Assembly (NCBI RefSeq): GCF_026020075.1
Contig: NZ_CP102772.1
Location: 5,481,501 to 5,545,500, forward strand
Source of the DNA: Bosea sp. NBC_00550
GTDB lineage: Bacteria; Pseudomonadota; Alphaproteobacteria; Rhizobiales; Beijerinckiaceae
Reading direction: 5' to 3'
Length of the DNA: 64,000 bases
Each line of letters starts with the position of its first letter. Position 1 is the stretch's first letter. Below the pieces are notes generated by a model. That model searched no databases. It was given only the letters and a program-made list of their open reading frames with translations, and was not told the origin of the DNA. Shown here in pieces: positions 56,270 through 64,000 of the stretch. Both the position numbers and the translations under genes were made by a program.

Positions 56270-56292
56270 AAACGCGCGCGAAAACCGCGCCC

Positions 56293-56913
56293 TCACTGTC
56301 CGAGGAGCGGCTCCAGAATCTTGTCGAACTCGGCGATCGAGAGCGCACCGGAACGCTTTTGCCCGTTGATGAAAAAGGTCGGCGTCGAATCCACGCCAGC
56401 CTTGGCCCCGCCATCCTTCACGACAGTGACGGCGTCATAGATATCCTGCCTTTTCAAGCAGGCCTCGAACGATTCCTGTGTGAAACCGGCCTGTTTCACC
56501 AGCGCGGACAGCGCGTCGACCGGCTTTTCGGTGAAGGCCCAGTTGCGCTGCTGCGCGAACAGTAGGTCCGTCACCGGGAAGAACTTGTCGTTGCCGTTGC
56601 AGCGGGCGAGCATGAAGCCGGCCGTCGCCAGCGGATCGAGCGGGAATTCGCGGAGCGTGAAGCGCACCTTGCCGGTGTCGATGTACTTCTTCTTCAGCTC
56701 CGGCCACGTCGTCTCATGGAAATGCGCGCAGTGCGAGCAGGTCATCGAGGCGTATTCGACGATGCTGACCTTGGCGTCGGCCGGGCCGAGCCAGACATCG
56801 CCCAGCGGGCCGGCGTCGGGCAGCTTGGTCTGGGCCCGCGCGGCGTTCGTGCCGGCGAGCGCGGCAGCGGCGATGCCGGCCGCGCCGGTCAGGAGCTGTC
56901 GCCTGTTCGTCAT
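56293..56913 (-). CDS. DsbA-family thiol:disulfide oxidoreductase
   Basis: 206 residues, exported. The N-terminus (TNRRQLLTGAAGIAAAALAG) contains a twin Arg and a Tat-like hydrophobic core, so Tat export is possible. The thioredoxin-like domain (about 40-200) has the active site C59-S-H-C62 (ASMTCSHCAHFHETTW) and the cis-Pro loop STPTFFINGQK. It introduces or shuffles disulfides in the periplasm. The start at 56913 is chosen for the export signal. Between DUF721 and smc, an ordering conserved in Rhizobiales. Confidence 0.92.
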   Translation of the reverse strand: MTNRRQLLTGAAGIAAAALAGTNAARAQTKLPDAGPLGDVWLGPADAKVSIVEYASMTCSHCAHFHETTWPELKKKYIDTGKVRFTLREFPLDPLATAGFMLARCNGNDKFFPVTDLLFAQQRNWAFTEKPVDALSALVKQAGFTQESFEACLKRQDIYDAVTVVKDGGAKAGVDSTPTFFINGQKRSGALSIAEFDKILEPLLGQ

Positions 56914-57006
56914 CGTGAGAATTCCCCGGAAGGTCCAAATCGGTTGCGGAGCTATAGAGGCCATCGCGATTGTGGCAAGAGCACATCGCGCCGCGCACCG
57001 CCTCGC

Positions 57007-57504
57007 TCACGAAGCCGTGTCATGGCCTCGCGATTTCGCGTTGAGGGCGACGGCGCGGCCGAGCCGCGCCAATGCCTCGCGCAGCCCCTCGTCGGCGACG
57101 CAGGCGACCTGCTCGTCGACGCGTGCGGCAGCTTCCCCGTCGAGCTTCGGCACCGGCTTGGCTGTGACAGGCGGGGCAACCGGCCCCTGCTTGAGCACGA
57201 GCTTGCCGACAGCGCGCCAGCCGAGATGGGTGTTCACCCGTTCGACGACCAATGGGCCGAGCTGCTGCATCTCCAGCGCGAAGGCGCCCTCGACGCGCAC
57301 GACCATCGTCGCCGGCTCGGTCGCCTCGCCCGGGGCGGGGCGGCGGCGCGGCCAGTCGATCTTGAGCGGGCGCGAGCGCGCCGCCAGCCGCTCGCCGACG
57401 ATCTCCGGCCAGAGCGAGACGATGGCGCGCCCCGCGAAACCCTGCGCGGCGAGCGCGGGCGCGATGCAGTTGTCGATCAGCTCTGCGAGCGGTTTTGCGG
57501 CCAT
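57007..57504 (-). CDS. DUF721 (DciA-like) protein
   Basis: 165 residues of the DUF721 family; members called DciA load the replicative helicase. Visible features are AKPLAELIDNCIAPALAAQGF, the SLWPEIVGERLAARSRP signature (W/PE..G) and the conserved VRVEGAFALEMQQLGP strand. The C-terminus is Pro/Ala-rich and helical. The start at 57504 is preferred because the frame upstream overlaps the intergenic region. First gene of DUF721-dsbA-smc. In many relatives it is divergent from mutY; here a chromate-resistance pair separates the two. Confidence 0.85.
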   Translation of the reverse strand: MAAKPLAELIDNCIAPALAAQGFAGRAIVSLWPEIVGERLAARSRPLKIDWPRRRPAPGEATEPATMVVRVEGAFALEMQQLGPLVVERVNTHLGWRAVGKLVLKQGPVAPPVTAKPVPKLDGEAAARVDEQVACVADEGLREALARLGRAVALNAKSRGHDTAS

Positions 57505-57737
57505 GGCCCAGTTTGCGCGAGCGAGCGGTGGCAAGGCAAGCCGAATGCGTCGGGAGGCGAGAATGGGCTTCGGCTTTCGACCCCACCGGAAACTGGACAG
57601 GTCCGCGCGCAAGGCGAATCCTTGCGGAGGGACGATCTCCGTGGTTTGATGCGGGTAGAGGGGTTATCGCGACGACCCCGTGAGGCGTCAGCCCAACGAT
57701 CGCGTCCATTATCCTCGGTTCATCGGGATGGACGCTC

Positions 57738-58556
57738 ATGTCTTCATTCACCCAGATATCGCCACAGCAGCTCTCGCGTCTCGTCGGAACGCTTGACGCG
57801 CCAACGATCATCGATGTCCGCATCCCCGACGATGTCGCCATCGATCCCCGAATCCTGCCCGGAGCGGTTCACCGCTCTCATAAGAACGTCGCCGAATGGG
57901 CGCGTGAATATCTTGGCCAGCGCATCGCCGTCGTCTGCCAGCGCGGCCAGAAGTTGAGCGAAGGCGTCGCGGCATGGTTGCGCCACGAAGGCGTCGAGGC
58001 CGAGAACCTGGCGGGCGGCTTCGAGGCGTGGCGAGATGCCGGTGGCATCCTGGTCGCGACCGGCAAGCTGCCGGCGCGCGATACCGCCGGGCGCACCTTA
58101 TGGGTCACGCGCTCCCGGCCGAAGGTCGACCGGATCGCCTGCCCATGGCTGATCCGGCGCTTCGTCGACCCCAACGCCGTGTTCCTGTTCGTGACGGCCG
58201 CCGAAGTGCCTGATGTTGCCGACCGCTTCGGGGCGACACCGTTCGACATCGATGACGTGTTCTGGAGCCATCGCAGCGAGCGCTGCACCTTCGACGTCAT
58301 GATCGAGGAGTTCGGCCTGGCCAATCCAGCGCTCGATCAGCTCGCCACGATCGTGCGCGCGGCCGACACCGCGAGGCCGGACCTCTCGCCCCAGGCGCCA
58401 GGCCTCCTGGCGGTTTCCCTCGGGCTCTCGCGGATGTATCGGGACGATCTCGAACAACTGGGCGCGGGCATGTTGCTCTACGACGCCTTCTATCGCTGGT
58501 GCCGGGATGCAACCGAGGAGACCCACAACTGGCCGTCCGTCCCGAAGAAGTCTTGA
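57738..58556 (+). CDS. Rhodanese / ChrB C-terminal domain chromate-resistance protein
   Basis: 272 residues: an N-terminal rhodanese domain (about 5-110, catalytic C67 in VVCQRGQKLSEG) fused to the C-terminal ChrB domain (about 118-265, LWVTRSRPKVDRIACPWLIRRF). Such two-domain proteins (chromate resistance exported protein/sulfurtransferase type) accompany ChrA. The N-terminal DNA-binding part of a true ChrB regulator is missing, so it is probably an effector, not a regulator. It is 11 bases upstream of chrA with its own good start. Located between DUF721 and mutY. Confidence 0.88.
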   Translation: MSSFTQISPQQLSRLVGTLDAPTIIDVRIPDDVAIDPRILPGAVHRSHKNVAEWAREYLGQRIAVVCQRGQKLSEGVAAWLRHEGVEAENLAGGFEAWRDAGGILVATGKLPARDTAGRTLWVTRSRPKVDRIACPWLIRRFVDPNAVFLFVTAAEVPDVADRFGATPFDIDDVFWSHRSERCTFDVMIEEFGLANPALDQLATIVRAADTARPDLSPQAPGLLAVSLGLSRMYRDDLEQLGAGMLLYDAFYRWCRDATEETHNWPSVPKKS

Positions 58557-58567
58557 GGGAGGGCGCC

Positions 58568-59962
58568 ATGACGATCGCTTCGACCTCGGACGACACCCAC
58601 ATCTCGCCGTCGGCGCCGACATTCGCAGAGGCCACCAGGGTCTGGGCGAAGGTCGGCTGCCTGTCGTTTGGCGGCCCAGCCGGGCAGATCGCCCTCATGC
58701 ACAAGGAACTCGTCGAGGATCGGCGCTGGATCGGCGAGCAGCGCTTTCTGCACGCTCTGAACTACTGCATGCTCCTGCCGGGTCCGGAGGCGCAACAGCT
58801 TGCCGTCTACATCGGCTGGCTGATGCATCGGACCATCGGCGGCCTCGTCGCGGGCTTGCTCTTTATCCTGCCCGGCGCGCTGGTGATGCTCGGGCTGAGC
58901 CTGCTCTACGTGCTCTACCGGCAGGTGCCGCTGGTCGATGCCGTCTTCTTCGGCGTCAAGGCGGCTGTCCTTGCGGTTGTGATCGAGGCCTGCCTCCGCA
59001 TCAGCCGTCGCGCCTTGAAGAACCGCGCGATGGTCATGATCGCGATTGCAGCCTTCGTCGGGATCTACCTCTTCAAGATCCCGTTCCCGATCATCATTCT
59101 TGCCGCCGGCATCGTCGGCTGGGCCGGAAACCGCTACGCCCCCGCGACGTTCGCCGGCGGTGGCCACGCGGCCAAAGCCGGCGCGCCCGAATTCAAGGGC
59201 GTGGTCGACCTGATGTTCGAGCGCGGCGAGCTTGCGCACGCCACGCCTTCGGGCGCGAGGGCGCTCCAGACGGTCGCGATCTGGCTTCCGCTCTGGCTCG
59301 GCCCCGTCGCCCTGCTCTGGTTGCTGACCGGGCAGGCGAGCGTCTGGACACATCTCGGCGGCTTCTTCAGCACGATGGCTGTCGTCACCTTCGGCGGCGC
59401 CTATGCGGTGCTGGCCTATGTCGCGCAGGCCGCAGTGGAGAGTTTCGGGTGGCTCGCGCCGGGGGAGATGGTCGATGGGCTCGGACTCGCCGAGACGACG
59501 CCGGGTCCGCTGATCCTGGTGCTGCAGTTCGTCGCCTTCCTCGCAGCCTATCGCGCTCCGGGTGTCTTCGATCCGCTGCTGGCCGGTTGCCTCGGGGCGC
59601 TGCTGACGCTTTGGGTCACCTTTGCGCCCTGCTTTTTCTGGATTTTCCTCGGGGCGCCCTATGTCGAGGCATTGCGCGGCAACAAGGCTCTCGCGGCGGC
59701 CCTGACCGCGATCACAGCCGCGGTGGTCGGCGTGGTGATGAACCTCGCATTATGGTTTGCGCTGCACGTGGTTTTTCGAGAGGTGCGCTCGGTGAGCTTT
59801 CTCGGCCTCTCGCCTGATATGCCGGTCTTTGCGTCGGTGGATTGGCAGGCCGCGCTGCTGTCAATCGCGGCGATGATCGCAATGCTGCGGTTCCGGGTGG
59901 GCATGATACCAACCTTGGCCATGGCAGCCTTGGCCGGCGTCGTGCTGCGTATGGCTTTCTGA
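58568..59962 (+). CDS. chrA: Chromate efflux transporter ChrA
   Basis: 464 residues of the CHR family, two homologous halves with about ten to thirteen helices. Exports chromate (or sulfate-like oxyanions) across the inner membrane. Signature segments are VWAKVGCLSFGGPAGQIALM near residue 26 and LPGPEAQQLAVYIGWL in half one, and VVTFGGAYAVLAYVAQAAVE and LAETTPGPLILVLQFVAF in half two. The start at 58568 is set by a GGGAGGG site. Partner to the preceding rhodanese-ChrB protein. Confidence 0.94.
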   Translation: MTIASTSDDTHISPSAPTFAEATRVWAKVGCLSFGGPAGQIALMHKELVEDRRWIGEQRFLHALNYCMLLPGPEAQQLAVYIGWLMHRTIGGLVAGLLFILPGALVMLGLSLLYVLYRQVPLVDAVFFGVKAAVLAVVIEACLRISRRALKNRAMVMIAIAAFVGIYLFKIPFPIIILAAGIVGWAGNRYAPATFAGGGHAAKAGAPEFKGVVDLMFERGELAHATPSGARALQTVAIWLPLWLGPVALLWLLTGQASVWTHLGGFFSTMAVVTFGGAYAVLAYVAQAAVESFGWLAPGEMVDGLGLAETTPGPLILVLQFVAFLAAYRAPGVFDPLLAGCLGALLTLWVTFAPCFFWIFLGAPYVEALRGNKALAAALTAITAAVVGVVMNLALWFALHVVFREVRSVSFLGLSPDMPVFASVDWQAALLSIAAMIAMLRFRVGMIPTLAMAALAGVVLRMAF

Positions 59963-60101
59963 AACAAGGGCTTCGGGGCTGCCCAGGCATGTCCGCTCCT
60001 GGCTCCATGGCGCATGGCCGCCTGCCTCTTCGCTGACATCGGGAGCACCCGCCGCCGTTCGGCCCTTCCACAGCTTCGGCTCCTCGCGCTAAACCGGACG
60101 C

Positions 60102-61175
60102 ATGGACGCCCCCGTTCCGATGCCCCGCGCCGCCGATCTGCTCGCCTGGTACGACCGCCATCGCCGCGCGCTGCCCTGGCGCGCCGTTGCAGGCGCGCGG
60201 CCCGATCCCTATCGGGTCTGGGCCTCCGAGATCATGCTGCAGCAGACCACGGTCACGGCGGTGAAGCCCTATTACGAGCGCTTCATGACCCGCTTCCCGA
60301 CGGTGAAGGCACTTGCCGACGCGCCATCCGAAGAGGTCATGCAGGCCTGGGCCGGCCTCGGCTATTACTCACGCGCCCGCAATCTCCATGCCTGCGCGAA
60401 AGCTGTGATGGAAAGCCATGGCGGCCGCTTCCCCGATACGGAGGACGGCCTGCGCTTGCTGCCCGGCATCGGCGCCTATACGGCGGGCGCCGTGGCCGCG
60501 ATCGCCTTCGACCGGCCGGCCGCGGCCGTCGACGGCAATGTCGAGCGCGTCATGACGCGGCTTTTCGCGATCGAGGACGAATTGCCGGGCGCGCGTCCGC
60601 TGATCCGCGAGAGGGTGCTGGCGCTGCTGCCGCATGGCCGTCCGGGCGATTTCGCGCAGGCCTTGATGGATCTCGGCGCAACCATCTGCACGCCGCGCAA
60701 TCCGGCCTGCGGCCTTTGCCCGTGGCGCGAGCCCTGCCGGGCGCGGGTGGCGGGCACGCAGGAGAGCTTTCCTCGCAAGGCGCGCAAGAAGGCCGGTGTG
60801 ACGCGCTATGGCGCCGCCTTCGTGCTGACGCGGGCCGATGGCGCGATCCTGCTGCGCACGCGTCCCGACAAGGGACTGCTCGGCGGCATGGCCGAGGTGC
60901 CGACCAGCGAATGGCGCGCCGATTACGAACTCGACGGTGCCGCGCAGGATGCGCCCTTGCCGCTGCGCTGGAACCGGCTGCCCGAGCCGGTGCGCCATGT
61001 CTTCACGCATTTCCCGCTGGAACTGACCGTGTTCACCGGCAGCGTGCCGCCGCAAACGCGGGCGCCCGCCGGCATGCGCTTCACGCCGCTGGTCGATATC
61101 GCGAGCGAGCCGCTGCCGAGCCTCATGCTCAAGGTGGTCGAGCGTGCCGGGCTTTATCGCTCGAAGACGCGGTAG
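60102..61175 (+). CDS. mutY: A/G-specific adenine glycosylase MutY
   Basis: 357 residues. Removes adenine mispaired with 8-oxoguanine. The HhH-GPD core (about 15-205) has LPGIGAYTAGAVAAIAFDRP and the catalytic Asp in AVDGNVERVM; the [4Fe-4S] cluster Cys are in ICTPRNPACGLCPWREPC. The C-terminal NUDIX-like domain (about 225-350, LTRADGAILLRTRPDKGLLGGMAEVP) reads 8-oxoG. The start at 60102 is the first ATG; an internal in-frame ATG six codons later is possible. Its 3' end overlaps the convergent papain-like gene by 22 bases. Confidence 0.96.
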   Translation: MDAPVPMPRAADLLAWYDRHRRALPWRAVAGARPDPYRVWASEIMLQQTTVTAVKPYYERFMTRFPTVKALADAPSEEVMQAWAGLGYYSRARNLHACAKAVMESHGGRFPDTEDGLRLLPGIGAYTAGAVAAIAFDRPAAAVDGNVERVMTRLFAIEDELPGARPLIRERVLALLPHGRPGDFAQALMDLGATICTPRNPACGLCPWREPCRARVAGTQESFPRKARKKAGVTRYGAAFVLTRADGAILLRTRPDKGLLGGMAEVPTSEWRADYELDGAAQDAPLPLRWNRLPEPVRHVFTHFPLELTVFTGSVPPQTRAPAGMRFTPLVDIASEPLPSLMLKVVERAGLYRSKTR

Positions 61176-61882
61176 GTCATCGTCGGCAGGTCGACGGACC
61201 ATTTGAAATAGCCCTTGGAGTAGATCTTGCCGCGGTTCGGCGGCCAGGGATCGTGGATGCGCAGCGTCGTGCCGGTGCCGTCGGGGTTGCCGTCCCCGCG
61301 CATGCCGACCACCACGATCATATGGCCGGGGCTGCCGCGCCCGGCGGTGTATTCGTCGACGCGCCAGAGCATGTCGAACATCAGCGGCCCGCGCGACAGC
61401 GCCTGCCGCAGCAACTCGACCGACCAGGACATCGGCGCGTTGCAGCGCAGCCCGTGGATGCGGCCATAGCGCTGGCCGGTCACGATCGCCTGGTCGCTCT
61501 CCGACGAGTTCAGCAGCCCGCCATCGGAGGCGATCATGTCCGGCGGCGTCCTGGCGATGATGATCGGCACGGTCGAGTTCTTCATCATCGCCGTCGAGGT
61601 CGCCCAGCAGGTCGTGTTCGTCGGCTGGGCGATGAAGGAGACCTTGTGCAGGATCGGCGCGAAGGCCTCGATGTCATAGAGGCAGGATTGCGTGGCCGGG
61701 CCGGCTTCGCCGTCCTCGACCAGCCAGTTCTTGCGCTGGAGGGCGAGCACCGCGCTGCGGGTCAGGTTGCCGAACTGGCCATCGGGGACGAGCAGCGGCC
61801 GCGGCTTCAGCGTGGCGTTCAGCGCTTCCTGAAGCTTCTTGACCTCAGGCCCGCGGGAACCGTTTTTCAGGATTGTGGCCAT
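61154..61882 (-). CDS. Peptidoglycan-binding / papain-like cysteine peptidase fusion
   Basis: 242 residues without signal peptide or membrane helix. N-terminal PG_binding_1 domain (about 5-70, GSRGPEVKKLQEALNATL...GQFGNLTRSAVLALQRK), then a C39/C70-like papain fold (about 78-240). The likely catalytic triad is C92 (QPTNTTCWATSTAMM), H187 (GRGSPGHMIVVVGM) and D211 (LRIHDPWPPNRG). Spacing resembles the AvrRpt2 (C70) group. A Gln oxyanion residue is at the start of the Cys motif. It could act on a cell-wall peptide or be an exported effector; neither is shown. Divergent from nothing close, convergent with mutY with 22 bases overlap. No immunity-like gene is adjacent. Confidence 0.82.
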   Translation of the reverse strand: MATILKNGSRGPEVKKLQEALNATLKPRPLLVPDGQFGNLTRSAVLALQRKNWLVEDGEAGPATQSCLYDIEAFAPILHKVSFIAQPTNTTCWATSTAMMKNSTVPIIIARTPPDMIASDGGLLNSSESDQAIVTGQRYGRIHGLRCNAPMSWSVELLRQALSRGPLMFDMLWRVDEYTAGRGSPGHMIVVVGMRGDGNPDGTGTTLRIHDPWPPNRGKIYSKGYFKWSVDLPTMTYRVFER

Positions 61883-61986
61883 GACGTATCCGCCGGAGAT
61901 GTCCTGCGCCCAGAGTGCGTGCGCCCAAGGGGCGCAGGCATCATCCGAACGAAGGACAGGCGCGTGGATACGGGGCGGCCCGCCGT

Positions 61987-63300
<1,314 letters not shown>

Positions 63301-63370
63301 CTAGCCCATTGGCATTGAAAGGAAATTTCCTAACGGGAATTAACGCTTCGCCCTGCCGTAACGGCAGTCT

Positions 63371-63982
63371 CTAGCGCGACCAGACGCCCTTCACCGGGGC
63401 GAAGGAGTAGCGGTGCTCGGGGCAGGGGCCGTGCTCGGCGATCGCCTTGCGGTGCTGCGGCGTCGCATAGCCGACATGGCCGGCGAAGCCATAGGCCGGA
63501 TAGCGCCGCGAGAGCCGCGCCATCATCCTGTCGCGTGTCACCTTGGCGACGATCGAAGCCGCTGCGATGGAGGCCACCGCCCCATCGCCTTGAATGATGG
63601 CCTCGCAGCCGCAGCCGAATTGCGGCGGGTCGTTGCCGTCGACCAGCACATGCAGCGGCGCGAGCGGCAGCGCGGCTACGGCCCGGCGCATCGCGAGCAA
63701 GGTCGCCTGGCGGATGTTCAGCGCATCGATCTCGATCGCGGTGGCGCTGGCGACCGCGACGGCCAGCGCGCTCTCGACGATCTCGCCGAAGAGTTCCTCG
63801 CGGACCGGCGCCGACAGCTTCTTCGAATCGTCGAGCCCATGCGGCACGCGGGCAGGGTCCAGGATCACGGCGGCGGCCACAACAGGCCCGGCCAGCGGCC
63901 CGCGCCCGACCTCGTCAATGCCGGCAAGCGGCCAGCGGCCGGTCGCGATGGCGTGGGTCTCTCGGCTGAAATCGGCGGGCAT
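63371..63982 (-). CDS. rnhB: Ribonuclease HII
   Basis: 203 residues (start at 63982, [11 protein letters not shown]); the frame reaches the window end with an ATG at 64000, so an alternative start six residues upstream, or beyond the window, cannot be excluded. RNase HII removes single ribonucleotides and RNA primers. The catalytic acids are in [13 protein letters not shown] (Asp, Glu), LVDGND (Asp) and KVTRDRMM (Asp), as required. Lies upstream of ccrM on the same strand with about 265 bases between, in the order typical of Alphaproteobacteria. Confidence 0.94.
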   Translation of the reverse strand: MPADFSRETHAIATGRWPLAGIDEVGRGPLAGPVVAAAVILDPARVPHGLDDSKKLSAPVREELFGEIVESALAVAVASATAIEIDALNIRQATLLAMRRAVAALPLAPLHVLVDGNDPPQFGCGCEAIIQGDGAVASIAAASIVAKVTRDRMMARLSRRYPAYGFAGHVGYATPQHRKAIAEHGPCPEHRYSFAPVKGVWSR

Positions 63983-64000
63983 GGCCGGGTTATGCAACAT

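Overview
The window is GC-rich chromosomal DNA of an alphaproteobacterium. Gene content and order point to the Hyphomicrobiales (Rhizobiales), probably Bosea or a close relative: ctaC-ctaD-ctaB-coxF-ctaG-ctaE-DUF983-surf1-thrC-M16 peptidase, atpI-B-E-F'-F separate from the F1 genes, rnhB-ccrM near mutY, DUF721-dsbA-smc, and gcvT-H-PA-PB behind a glycine riboswitch. The genus is an inference; there is no rRNA gene to test it. About 85-90 percent of the DNA is coding. No rRNA, tRNA or CRISPR array was seen.

Layout. 1-4.0 kb (minus): lipid A/Kdo operon (phosphatase, DUF4170, DUF374 acyltransferase, waaA, lpxK cut by the window edge). 4.2-10.2 kb: DUF6101 protein, ubiA, a small secreted cysteine protein, rsmE, a YbdK-type ligase, gshA and an orphan Flp pilin of 58 residues. 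10.2-20.8 kb: LysR regulator, DUF1127 protein, chemoreceptor, DUF937 protein, MATE exporter, Kef-type antiporter, then ispH-thrB-rnhA with a duplicated 5' fragment of rnhA. 21-26.1 kb is the most accessory stretch: a covalent-flavin oxidase, a luciferase-like monooxygenase, a GNAT, a small membrane protein in lower-GC DNA and a frameshifted IS30 transposase. 26.2-31.7 kb: peroxiredoxin with a DsbD-N-domain protein, YqgE, and a large c-di-GMP protein.

31.7-41.8 kb (minus): the cytochrome aa3 oxidase operon with its assembly factors (heme O synthase, Cox11, CoxF, Surf1), continuing through thrC, a processing-type peptidase and a RimJ-like acetyltransferase. 42.1-49.6 kb (plus): IalB-like protein with a translationally coupled lipoprotein, tandem glycine riboswitch, glycine cleavage operon, and an L,D-transpeptidase. 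49.7-57.5 kb (minus): ATP synthase Fo operon, then DUF721-dsbA-smc. 57.7-60 kb (plus): a chromate-resistance pair lying between DUF721 and mutY. 60-64 kb: mutY, a peptidoglycan-binding/papain-like protease fusion without signal peptide, the cell-cycle methyltransferase ccrM and rnhB.

Most of the window is core metabolism: envelope biogenesis, respiration with ATP synthesis, one-carbon/glycine metabolism and chromosome maintenance. Less ordinary items are the partial rnhA duplication with ATGA junctions on both sides, the papain-like protease fusion, the chromate insertion, the degenerate-GGDEF/intact-EAL protein, two related perfect inverted repeats (near rsmE and ahead of the atp operon), and several families of short palindromic intergenic repeats. 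I did not find a clearly new multi-gene defence or mobile system.
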